Source: Candidatus Celaenobacter antarcticus
Lineage (GTDB): Bacteria > Cloacimonadota > Cloacimonadia > JGIOTU-2
Assembly: GCA_030765865.1 (NCBI GenBank)
Contig: JAVCDK010000067.1
Location: 1 to 37,235 of the forward strand
DNA: 37,235 nucleotides
Direction: 5' to 3'
Positions 16,403 to 25,241 of this stretch are shown piece by piece. The first letter of the stretch is position 1. Every line of letters begins with the position of its first letter. The translations under genes were made by a program, and so were the position numbers. Below the pieces are notes generated by a model that ran no database searches, had not been told where the DNA came from, and saw only the letters and a program-made list of their open reading frames with translations.

Positions 16403-17595
16403 AAAAAATAATTCTATTAGTTTTAATTTTTTCTCTTATGACAGTTACTTTATTCGCCCAATGGGTCTATGACGAATTTTCATATAAGGAACTGGTTTCC
16501 ATGACCCGTGACACACCTTTCCCCGAAGCGATAAAAGCACTTGACGTGATGTCTATCCAATTTGAAGGAAAAAAGATCATTAATATGAGTGCCTTTTCGG
16601 GAACGATCGGTATTCCGGTTAAAGAAATGTACTGGAAGAATGCTCTCTTTCTTATTATTAATTTCAATGATCTTGTGCTTGAAGACCTTCCCGGGTCCTA
16701 TGTGATTAAAGATGCGGCTGATGTTCTTGACGAAGAATTGGGAGAAGTACCCGATGTTACACCCCTTACCAAGCAAGTTAAAATATCTTCCATCTTTTTC
16801 AAGGCAGATAAATCTGTTCTTAACATCATCGGGATCGATTGGTCAACACTCTTCAACGGCAAGGTCGTTGCTTCTGTAAATTTCAAAGGAGCTGGTGTCG
16901 GACAGGATATATTTAATGCCACTGCTGCAACAAAGCTTGAATCCGGAGATGTGTCAATCGATATCAATACACTCTTTAGCATTCTGGAATCTCATCAGAA
17001 AGGTACGATCATCGCACGTCCATCCGTAGTCGTAATCTCCGGTAAGAAGGGACAAATTCAAGTCGGCCAGGATTTCTCCGTGAAAAAGAAAGATGATGCA
17101 GGTAATGTAACAGACGAATTTTTCCAGACTGGAGTTATCATGACCGTGACGCCTACGGTAGTCGAGGATGAAGATATAGAAGCAATTCACCTCGTTGCAA
17201 GTGTCCAAAAAAGCTCTGCAACACCCGGAGAACTCAGTACTATCATTAATAAAAGCGAATCTTCTACAGAAGTCTTACTCTTTGATGGGGAAGAAACAGT
17301 CATTGGTGGCTTGTACGATACAGACGAAACAGTAACACGTGTCGGCATTCCTATTTTGAAAGATCTTCCTTGGTGGGTTTTTGGAATACGTTATCTTACG
17401 GGCTCAAACAGGCATGAAGCGAATGTAAGAGAAATGATTGTTATTATTAAAGCTGAAATCTCGAAACCTATCAATGAGCGAAAGGCTGAAGCCTTATCCA
17501 CGCAGCAGCAGATCGAGAATCATCGTCTAAAGAACCAAGATGCGTCAAACCTTTTTAATAATGATGAGGACAACGATGACACAAAGAATAAATAG
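16399..17595 (+). CDS. Short secretin (PilQ/GspD-like outer-membrane channel)
   Basis: Outer-membrane pore protein for the filament. The 398-residue protein has a signal peptide (MKKIILLVLIFSLMTVTLFA, cleavage probably before QWVYDE), one N0/STN-like domain (about 48-105) and the secretin core (about 200-365) with the family signature (VLLFDGEETVIGGLY, then VGIPILKDLPWWVFGIRYL). A polar, Gln/Asn/Asp-rich tail ends it. PilQ and GspD proteins are usually much longer because of AMIN or several N-domains; here only one N-domain is evident. Its start overlaps the PilO-P gene by 4 bp and its end overlaps the lipoprotein gene by 20 bp. Confidence 0.9.
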   Translation: MKKIILLVLIFSLMTVTLFAQWVYDEFSYKELVSMTRDTPFPEAIKALDVMSIQFEGKKIINMSAFSGTIGIPVKEMYWKNALFLIINFNDLVLEDLPGSYVIKDAADVLDEELGEVPDVTPLTKQVKISSIFFKADKSVLNIIGIDWSTLFNGKVVASVNFKGAGVGQDIFNATAATKLESGDVSIDINTLFSILESHQKGTIIARPSVVVISGKKGQIQVGQDFSVKKKDDAGNVTDEFFQTGVIMTVTPTVVEDEDIEAIHLVASVQKSSATPGELSTIINKSESSTEVLLFDGEETVIGGLYDTDETVTRVGIPILKDLPWWVFGIRYLTGSNRHEANVREMIVIIKAEISKPINERKAEALSTQQQIENHRLKNQDASNLFNNDEDNDDTKNK

Positions 17596-19405
17596 ATTTA
17601 GCTTCGTCTTCGTACTGCTTTTCTGTGCAATTATTTTCTTGTTCCTTACAAGCTGCGATCTCACCTTAACTGATCCTGATCTGACTGATGCACCTTCAAA
17701 TCTCAAGATAAAAAAAACAGATGAGGGCAGGATTGAAATAACATGGACTTATCAAATTCCTGATCATGCGGATTCTGATACACTTTATTTCGTTATCGGC
17801 AAGAAAGTTGGCACCAGCAACTGGAACGATAATTATCAGAACATTTCTACTCAGTTTTTCACCTATCTTGACAACATCCCCACTAATGACAGTCTTGTAT
17901 ATGCATACAAAATAAAATTCTACAATAAATCAACCGATGAATCTTCCCCATATTCAGAAGTAATTGCCTTCATGTCCGCTTATTGTGATCCCAGTGATCT
18001 TATGGTTGAACAAAAAACTCAGGCACAGATTGAAGTAAGCTGGCAAGACCATTGCGTTGGGGAAGAAGGTTATTATATTGATAAAAAGGTCGGTGTTGGC
18101 AACTGGAAAAGTAAATATAGAACCCTCAATGCAAATGCAACTTCTTTTACAGATGACGTAAATCTTTTTGAAGAGGTTTTCTATAGAGTTACAGCATTTG
18201 TTGGTACAACAACATCTTCATCAACCGAAAATTCTATCGTCCCAACGCTTTTATCTCCTTCAAATCTTGCATTGCAGAAACTCGACCAAAACAAGATCAA
18301 GCTTACATGGCAGGATAACAGTGAAGGAGAAGTTGGTTTCCATATAGACAAAAAGATCGGTGGAAATGACTGGGTCACTAATTATGCCACGGTCGACAGC
18401 AACATTATTACTTTTATCGATGACATAACAGAGCCATGCGGAACATTCTACTATAGACTGAATGCGTATTCCGGCACTTATACCTCTGCAAACAGCAATG
18501 AAGAACATATAAATATTCTTCTCGATGAAATCGGTTTTGTCAACACACCGGGTGTTGCTCAGGATATTATCACGTCCGGCTGGTATGCTTTTGTTCCTGA
18601 CAATTATGAGGGCTTGCAAATCATAAATTTTGGAAATCCCGAAAGCCCCGAAATCATTTATACAATGGATGACTTTGAAGACCGTGTGATCTCAGCCGAC
18701 ATCAAAGATGATTTCTTATATGTGACAAGCCACTGCGGAATTGCCGGTCCTGGTGTGATATCAATGGTAGATATTTCTGATCCAAACAATCCGGTTTTAA
18801 CTAGCAACAGTTTTACATCAGGCATACCTTACGATATTCAAGTAGTTGGAGATTTTGCGTATGTTGCGGATGGAGATAACGGATTGACCGTATTTTTCAT
18901 TTCTGGCTCAGCCCCTCACTTTGTTACCAATGTTTCAACAGGAGGTCATGCTCAAAGTATTTATATTGATGGTACCAATGCATATATCACACAGGGTTTG
19001 GATGGAATCGCAATTTTTGATATTACAGATCCCTTCAATCCCACTTTAAGCTCCACATACGCCACTTCAGGAGCTAAAGATATTTTTGTTCAGAACAATT
19101 ATGCATTTATCGCTGATAGCGAAGACGGTCTTCTAATTCTTGATGTTTTCAATCCTTCTTCACCTGCCTATACAGCCAGGTTAGAAACGGATGGATTCGC
19201 CACCGGAGTTTACGCGAATAACACATATGCATATATTTCCGACTCTGAAGTTGGATTGATCACAATTGATATTTCTTCAATTATAGATCCATTTATACTT
19301 GGTTATTATTCGATGACCACAGAACCTTCTTCATTAACTCATTTTTGCAGTTATGCGCTGCTGATCGATAATGAGGGTATGAAGATAGTACAAGTTGGTC
19401 CATAA
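17576..19405 (+). CDS. Lipoprotein with FN3-like domains and LVIVD beta-propeller repeats
   Basis: I chose ATG at 17576 because GAGGA (17565-17569) precedes it at good spacing; ATG at 17540 would extend the protein by 12 residues. The 609-residue product has a lipoprotein signal peptide with lipobox LTSC (Cys27). Three related fibronectin-III-like domains (to about residue 305) share a pattern such as VSWQDHCVGEEGYYIDKKVG. About six LVIVD-type repeats follow (AYVADGDNGLTVF, AYITQGLDGIAIF, AFIADSEDGLLIL), predicting a surface beta-propeller. The gene overlaps the secretin gene by 20 bp, so it is probably cotranslated and could be a pilus-associated outer-membrane lipoprotein or adhesin. Its exact function is unknown. 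Confidence 0.82.
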   Translation: MTQRINRFSFVFVLLFCAIIFLFLTSCDLTLTDPDLTDAPSNLKIKKTDEGRIEITWTYQIPDHADSDTLYFVIGKKVGTSNWNDNYQNISTQFFTYLDNIPTNDSLVYAYKIKFYNKSTDESSPYSEVIAFMSAYCDPSDLMVEQKTQAQIEVSWQDHCVGEEGYYIDKKVGVGNWKSKYRTLNANATSFTDDVNLFEEVFYRVTAFVGTTTSSSTENSIVPTLLSPSNLALQKLDQNKIKLTWQDNSEGEVGFHIDKKIGGNDWVTNYATVDSNIITFIDDITEPCGTFYYRLNAYSGTYTSANSNEEHINILLDEIGFVNTPGVAQDIITSGWYAFVPDNYEGLQIINFGNPESPEIIYTMDDFEDRVISADIKDDFLYVTSHCGIAGPGVISMVDISDPNNPVLTSNSFTSGIPYDIQVVGDFAYVADGDNGLTVFFISGSAPHFVTNVSTGGHAQSIYIDGTNAYITQGLDGIAIFDITDPFNPTLSSTYATSGAKDIFVQNNYAFIADSEDGLLILDVFNPSSPAYTARLETDGFATGVYANNTYAYISDSEVGLITIDISSIIDPFILGYYSMTTEPSSLTHFCSYALLIDNEGMKIVQVGP

Positions 19406-19479
19406 ACGTATTTATAAAAAATTTTTGCAGTAGGATGCAATGAAAAAAATATTAAAAAAAACCTAAAATGGAGGATAAG

Positions 19480-22400
19480 ATGAAAAAAATGATTTTAATC
19501 ATTGGATTTCTTTCTATTCTTTCCGTACTTAACGCAGCCACGATTAATATACCCGCAGATTATGCAACTATACAGTTAGGGATTAATGCTGCAAGTAATG
19601 GTGACATTGTTCTAGCACAACCAGGAACTTATGTTGAGAACATTAATTACAATGGAAAAAACATTACTGTTGCTTCATTGTATTTAACAACACAAGACAT
19701 TTCCTATATTTCACAGACTATTATTGATGGTGGTAATTTAGCAAGTGTTGTAAAATTAGAAAGTGGGGAAGATTCAACTGCTGTCTTAACCGGTTTTACA
19801 ATAACAAATGGAAATTCAACTGGAAATTCTCCCAACGGTGGTGGTATCTACATTTCTGGATCTGATGTTGTAATTGACAATGTGATAATCTCAGATAACT
19901 CCGCAAGCGGTGCTGGTGGCGGGATGTACCTCTATAATTCCGATCCGGTTCTAAATGAGGTGATCATTTCTAATAATAATTCTACTTATGAGGGTGGTGG
20001 AATTATGTGCTTTAATTCAAATCCTGTCCTCGAATATGTTACTATTTATGAAAATTCAACTGAATGGAGCGGTGGTGGAATTTGCAGTTACATGAATTCT
20101 GAGATTGTTTTGGAGAACGTTACAATTGCTGATAATGTTGCTTTTCAAAATGGAAGTGGTATTGCCAGCTTTTATGGTTCGGATGTCACTCTTTTGAATT
20201 CCATTGTCTGGGATAATCCGTCAGAAGAAATTTATGTACATCCTGATGCAACATTAAACGCAACATATTCAGACATCAAAGATGGTGCTGGGCAAACTTA
20301 TTTTGGAACTGGATGTATTGATGGAGATCCTCTTTTTGCTGATCAGGCAAATAATGACTACCAGATAACATGGGCAAACTTCCCGGATCCTGATTCCTCA
20401 AAATCACCATGTATCGACACCGGAGACCCTGATGTCCAATATAATGACCCGGATGGCACAAGAAATGATATGGGAGCATATTATTTTCCACAATCAGGAA
20501 TTCAGGGAACAATTACTCTCTCCGGAGGTTCAGGTAATGTGCAAAACGTGACTGTTTCCGCAATCTCAGCCACAGACACTACAACTACTTCTCCGGACGA
20601 AAATGGTGCATACGTCGTAAGCGTCATTCCCGGCACTTATACTGTAATAGCTGTCTTGGATGGATATTCCGGCAATCCCGTGACTAATGTGATTGTTTCC
20701 ACCGGGCAAGTTACTACAGGAATTGACATTCAACTAGATGAAGTTCTTCCGGGTTCGATCAATGGAGAGGTTGCCTTGGAAGGTTTAGGTGATGTTACCT
20801 CTGTTTTGATTTCAGCTGGAGGTGTAACTACCAATCCTTACTTTGTTGCGACACCTCCTCATTATGAATATGATTTGGAAATTATCGCAGGAACATATGA
20901 TGTTGTCGCAACTCTGCCAGGTTACTATGATTCAACTCGAACCGATATTGTAGTTCAATCTGGTCAACTAACTACTGATGTGGATTTCACCCTACTACTA
21001 ATTCATTATGATGGCTATATTGCCGGTAATGTTACCTTAAAAGAGGGAATTGGAAATGTAGAAAACGTAGAAATATCCGCAGGGACCATCACTGAGCATC
21101 CTGATTCAAATGGTTATTATGTTATTACAATAAATAATGGAACCTACGATTTAACAGCCTCCTTGGACGACTATGCAACCTTAACATTTGAATCAGTAGT
21201 TGTTATTGCAGATGATACGACCGAAGTTGATATCACTCTTATGAATTGGGAAGTTATAACAGGAACTCAATTTGTTATGAGTACTTATATTACTACGACA
21301 TTGGACGGTGCATTTATTGACGGCTCAAACAGCAACCAATTGGCAGCTTTTGGGCCCGGTGGAGATTGTAGAGGAATTGCCAGTTGGTACACTGGAAGCC
21401 ATCTTCTTTGGGATGAATCTTATCATTATTGGCCCCTGGACGGATACTGGTACTGTACAATAGTCAGTAATGATAATTCAGGTGAAGCGATCAGTTTCAA
21501 AGTATATGATACTGAAACGGACTCAATATATTCTCCTTCAGAAACATTAATCTTTGTGGATTGTACTTGTGATAATGTTGTAGATTTATATGCTCCTTCT
21601 CCATCTCACGATTTTGAATTCGATCTGATTGAAGAATGGAACTGGATATCATTCAACCTGGAACCCCCAGACAATTCGGTAGCAACTGTTTTTGACGACT
21701 TAACCATTATTGATCCGCCTAATATTGATCCTTATATCCACCAAGTTAGTTACGGGAAACAACTTATACATTCTGCACAATACTGGGCCCCTCCAGTAGG
21801 ATGGATTCCTTCTTCTCCGTCCAACTTATCTGTGGGAGATGGTCTCAAAGTAAATATGAACCACCCTTATGATAATTTTATATTCAGCGGCACTAAACTC
21901 AACCCAATCATGACTCCAATAGAATTATTTGCGGAAAATGTAAATACAACTGGATATAACTGGATTGCCTATATTCCACAAAACAGTTTACCTTTGGAAG
22001 AAGCTTTGGTAAGCATTAATGTGGCGAATGGTACCTGTATCAAAACCCAAAACCAATCTGCTGTTTATGATGGTGGTTGGGTGGGTGATTTAACTCATAT
22101 GTATCCGGGTATAAGTTACATAATTTTGATGAGTGCTGATGATGTGCTGACATATCCTGCAAATACAGTTGCCGATCGTTCATCCCCGCCTATTGTTGAA
22201 ACCTCACCCAATTATGCAAATTGGGAACTACTTTCCGGAACCAGTCACAATATGATCGTGATGGCTAAACTTCTAAATAATGACAACATAGTTCTTTCAC
22301 CTGAAGAATATGCTGTTGGTATTTTTGATGAAGATAATGCCTGTCATTCTATTGGAAAATATGTTGATGATTTCTGGTACTTTACTGTTGTTGGAAACGA

Positions 22401-22830
22401 TGAAACAGCAAATCTCCACTTCAGAACTTACCACAATTTGTCGGGTATCACAACGAATAGTGATGAAATAATTTCTTATGAAAAGGACATCATAATAGGT
22501 GACCGTGAAGAATCGATTGAAATAGTCCTCAAATCTATAGAGCATTCAGATGCAGAATTCATGCTCTATATAAATCATCCGAATCCATTCTATCTTTCAA
22601 CCTCGATTCGCTATTACATTCCTGAATCTTCTCATGTTGAACTTACAATTTACAACATTCTCGGTCAGAAGGTTAAGACGCTTATTTCTACACATCAAGA
22701 AGTGGGAGAATATACGTTAACCTGGAATGGTTTAGATGAGAACAACAATCGACTTTCAAGTGGTATTTACTTCTATAAACTAACGACCGGCGCATCTTCC
22801 GTAGTAAGAAAGATGCTGATGGTACAATAG
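19480..22830 (+). CDS. Large secreted beta-helix protein with T9SS sorting domain
   Basis: Start chosen at ATG 19480, which has GGAGG at 19470-19474; ATG at 19468 overlaps that site. The 1116-residue protein has a signal peptide (MKKMILIIGFLSILSVLNAA), a right-handed beta-helix domain (about 20-300) with repeated GGGI/GGGM rungs like polymorphic outer-membrane proteins, and three CarboxypepD_reg-like beta-sandwich repeats (about 340-590). Next are a module shared with the following gene (about 589-710), a WISFNLEPP-type domain pair (about 718-905) and a second copy of the shared module (about 911-1025). A type-A T9SS sorting domain ends it (HPNPF, IYNILGQKVKTL, GIYFYKL). It is probably displayed on the surface or released; the binding target is unknown. 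Confidence 0.87.
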   Translation: MKKMILIIGFLSILSVLNAATINIPADYATIQLGINAASNGDIVLAQPGTYVENINYNGKNITVASLYLTTQDISYISQTIIDGGNLASVVKLESGEDSTAVLTGFTITNGNSTGNSPNGGGIYISGSDVVIDNVIISDNSASGAGGGMYLYNSDPVLNEVIISNNNSTYEGGGIMCFNSNPVLEYVTIYENSTEWSGGGICSYMNSEIVLENVTIADNVAFQNGSGIASFYGSDVTLLNSIVWDNPSEEIYVHPDATLNATYSDIKDGAGQTYFGTGCIDGDPLFADQANNDYQITWANFPDPDSSKSPCIDTGDPDVQYNDPDGTRNDMGAYYFPQSGIQGTITLSGGSGNVQNVTVSAISATDTTTTSPDENGAYVVSVIPGTYTVIAVLDGYSGNPVTNVIVSTGQVTTGIDIQLDEVLPGSINGEVALEGLGDVTSVLISAGGVTTNPYFVATPPHYEYDLEIIAGTYDVVATLPGYYDSTRTDIVVQSGQLTTDVDFTLLLIHYDGYIAGNVTLKEGIGNVENVEISAGTITEHPDSNGYYVITINNGTYDLTASLDDYATLTFESVVVIADDTTEVDITLMNWEVITGTQFVMSTYITTTLDGAFIDGSNSNQLAAFGPGGDCRGIASWYTGSHLLWDESYHYWPLDGYWYCTIVSNDNSGEAISFKVYDTETDSIYSPSETLIFVDCTCDNVVDLYAPSPSHDFEFDLIEEWNWISFNLEPPDNSVATVFDDLTIIDPPNIDPYIHQVSYGKQLIHSAQYWAPPVGWIPSSPSNLSVGDGLKVNMNHPYDNFIFSGTKLNPIMTPIELFAENVNTTGYNWIAYIPQNSLPLEEALVSINVANGTCIKTQNQSAVYDGGWVGDLTHMYPGISYIILMSADDVLTYPANTVADRSSPPIVETSPNYANWELLSGTSHNMIVMAKLLNNDNIVLSPEEYAVGIFDEDNACHSIGKYVDDFWYFTVVGNDETANLHFRTYHNLSGITTNSDEIISYEKDIIIGDREESIEIVLKSIEHSDAEFMLYINHPNPFYLSTSIRYYIPESSHVELTIYNILGQKVKTLISTHQEVGEYTLTWNGLDENNNRLSSGIYFYKLTTGASSVVRKMLMVQ

Positions 22831-22839
22831 ATATTAACT

Positions 22840-22875
22840 GGGAAGGAAGCTCATACTTCCTTCCCTCTTTTTTTT
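22840..22875 (+). terminator. Rho-independent terminator after the beta-helix gene
   Basis: Perfect 10-bp stem GGGAAGGAAG (22840-22849) / CTTCCTTCCC (22856-22865) with loop CTCATA, followed by TCT and a run of T to 22875. It ends the transcript of the beta-helix gene just before the ribosome binding site of the next gene. Confidence 0.93.
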
Positions 22876-22890
22876 ATTTAAGGGGCAATC

Positions 22891-23607
22891 ATGAAAAGAA
22901 TAGTCTTTTGCTTTATAATATTCTTCACTCTCACTACATCTATACTTTTAGCCACACCGCCTGATTGGGAACCAATTCAGGGTACTCAATACTTAATGGT
23001 TGTTTTGGGTAAAATATTCCTTTATGCTAATCCTTTTACAGGGGTTGATACCTGTAATATTGCGGGTGGTTTTGGCACTGCGGGAGAATCAGACTGCCGA
23101 TCTATTGGAATATGGCAAAATTCAAACCCTCCTTACTATGATGGGTTCTGGTACTTTAATATAGTTGGAAATACTAATGGTGAGACCATCTCCTTTAAAA
23201 TTTACCACGGAACTACTGACTCAATTTATAATTGCCTGGAAACTATTCCTTTTGAAGACGGCGCCATGATTGGTGATCCCTATAATCCTTTCGCTCTTAC
23301 GGTTGGTTCTGTTGGGACTAACTCTCACAATGTATGCCAGTTAGGGTTTTCTGTATATCCCAACCCATTTGATAGAATTATTACTTTTGACTGCTCGGCA
23401 ATACATAATAAAATTGAGCATCTTGTAATTTATGATATTAAGGGACGTTTGATAAGAAAATTTACTTATAATGACTTCAGTAACTCCAACATTCTAAACT
23501 GGGAAGGCACAGATCTAAAAGGAAGATCAATTCCAGCCGGAATATATTTTTATAAAGTAGAAACAGAGAGCTTGAACTCAGTTGGAAAAATAATATATCT
23601 TCAATAA
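22891..23607 (+). CDS. Small secreted protein with shared module and T9SS sorting domain
   Basis: The 238-residue protein has a signal peptide (about 1-22, ending LLATPP) and one copy of the module found twice in the preceding protein. That module has WEPIQGTQYLMV near 25, CRSIGIWQ near 70, then YDGFWYFNIVGN and a GDPYNPF-like end. A T9SS-type sorting domain follows (YPNPFDRIITF, VIYDIKGRLIRKF, GIYFYKVETES). GGGG lies about 9 nt before the ATG. A secreted or surface partner of its larger neighbour is inferred from the shared module. Confidence 0.8.
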   Translation: MKRIVFCFIIFFTLTTSILLATPPDWEPIQGTQYLMVVLGKIFLYANPFTGVDTCNIAGGFGTAGESDCRSIGIWQNSNPPYYDGFWYFNIVGNTNGETISFKIYHGTTDSIYNCLETIPFEDGAMIGDPYNPFALTVGSVGTNSHNVCQLGFSVYPNPFDRIITFDCSAIHNKIEHLVIYDIKGRLIRKFTYNDFSNSNILNWEGTDLKGRSIPAGIYFYKVETESLNSVGKIIYLQ

Positions 23608-23658
23608 AAATTATAATTTATCATTGGGCTTTCATAATCTTTCGAATAAAGGATTTCA

Positions 23659-25236
23659 ATGAACGAAATAGACCGCACTGCTCTCATCGGTAAAGAAGAA
23701 GAATATCTTCAACTAAAAAAAGCTATCGAGACAATGAAGCTCGGCGTTACTATCTCTAATACTAAGGGCGAGATAATTTATACCAATCCGGCTGATGCGC
23801 ATATGCATGGCTGGGAGCCCTACGATCTGATTGGCAAAGATGTGCGCATTTTTGCCACTACACAGAAATTGCAGCCATGGGTGATGGATCAGGTAATGAA
23901 ATGGAAAGGAATGATCCGCGAAAGCACGAATATCACAAACACAGGAGAACCCTTTCCCGTTCGTCTTGTTTCCGATATTGTGAGAAATGCTGAAGGTTTG
24001 CCCATCGCAGTTGTGACCATATGTGAAGATATTACTGAATCCAAAAAACTCGAGCAAGAGCTGAAGGATAGTGAAGAAAAACTTCGTCAAACACAAAAGA
24101 TGGACACTATCGGACGTCTTGCCGGTGGAGTTGCACACGACTTCAACAATCTTCTTACAGCAATCAACGGACGGTGTGACCTTCTCCTTCGCAAATTGGA
24201 CGAAACAAATCCTATGTATGACGATCTTAAAGAAATTCGCAAAGCTGGTGGCAGGGCTGCATCCTTAACGTGTCAGCTTCTTACTTTCAGCAGACAGCAA
24301 ATAATTGAACCAAAGATACTCGATCTCAATAAAGTAATTGAAGACATTAGAGACATGCTTCAAAGATTGATTGGAGAGGATGTAGTTTTAAGCACGGAAT
24401 TCGAGGACAACATATACATAAAAGCCGATAGTAACCAGATCGTTCAAATACTTATGAACCTTGCGGTTAATGCAAGAGATGCTATACAAAATGGCGGCAA
24501 AATAACTATTAAAACTTTATCTTCAAATATTCGAGAGAATGATGATATAGGGCAGATTGAACCCCTTAAACCTGGAGAATATGCGATAATTGAGGTCAGT
24601 GACACTGGTGCCGGAATGAGCAAAGAAACCATTTCACGAATATTTGAGCCCTTTTTCACAACAAAAGAGGTGGGTAAGGGCACCGGGCTTGGGCTTGCTA
24701 CAGTATATGGAATCATCAAGCAGGGTGATGGCGGCATCGAGGTTGACAGCCAGCTTGGTACGGGCACAACTTTCAGAGTATATTTCCCTCGATTTGAACC
24801 AAATGAGGAACAGGTCTTTGAGCCCGAAAAACCAAAAATCGCTTCAATTAGAGCAGAATCAATAGATAAACAATACACAATACTCCTCGTCGAAGATCAA
24901 GAGATGGTCCAGGACCTGGTTACAGAAATATTAGAAGAAGACGGCTTCAAGGTTATTACTGCTTATAACGGGTTAAACGCACTTGAGGTCACAAAAGAGT
25001 ATACAGACCAAATTGATCTTATGCTTACGGACATCATAATGCCGGAAATGAACGGAAGAGAACTTGCTGAAAGAATGAGGGTTGAAAAACCACTACTTAA
25101 AATTCTTTTCATGTCTGGTTATACCGGTGAAGAGATGCGAAATCGTGGTGTGCTGGAACCAGGAACTAACTTTATTCAAAAGCCTTTCTCGCCAGATTCA
25201 TTAGTGGAAAAAGTAAGAGAAGTACTCGAAGGATAA
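23659..25236 (+). CDS. Soluble hybrid histidine kinase (PAS-HisKA-HATPase-REC)
   Basis: The 525-residue cytoplasmic protein has no membrane helix. Its domains are PAS with a PAC-type end (about 15-135), a short coiled coil, HisKA with H-box VAHDFNNLLT (His160), HATPase (NLAVNARDA, DTGAGMS, GTGLGLATVYG) and a C-terminal receiver (about 408-525) with phospho-acceptor Asp458 (LTDIIMPEMNG). The terminal receiver suggests phosphorelay or self-inhibition. AAAGGA precedes the ATG. It follows the secreted proteins on the same strand and faces mnmE, the two stops being 5 bp apart. Its signal and target are unknown. Confidence 0.92.
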   Translation: MNEIDRTALIGKEEEYLQLKKAIETMKLGVTISNTKGEIIYTNPADAHMHGWEPYDLIGKDVRIFATTQKLQPWVMDQVMKWKGMIRESTNITNTGEPFPVRLVSDIVRNAEGLPIAVVTICEDITESKKLEQELKDSEEKLRQTQKMDTIGRLAGGVAHDFNNLLTAINGRCDLLLRKLDETNPMYDDLKEIRKAGGRAASLTCQLLTFSRQQIIEPKILDLNKVIEDIRDMLQRLIGEDVVLSTEFEDNIYIKADSNQIVQILMNLAVNARDAIQNGGKITIKTLSSNIRENDDIGQIEPLKPGEYAIIEVSDTGAGMSKETISRIFEPFFTTKEVGKGTGLGLATVYGIIKQGDGGIEVDSQLGTGTTFRVYFPRFEPNEEQVFEPEKPKIASIRAESIDKQYTILLVEDQEMVQDLVTEILEEDGFKVITAYNGLNALEVTKEYTDQIDLMLTDIIMPEMNGRELAERMRVEKPLLKILFMSGYTGEEMRNRGVLEPGTNFIQKPFSPDSLVEKVREVLEG

Positions 25237-25241
25237 ATTAA

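Noticed and set aside
24444-24878. Minus-strand open frame of 144 codons inside the hybrid kinase gene
   Set aside because: Antisense to conserved HATPase and linker sequence, with no start signal and no recognisable protein features.
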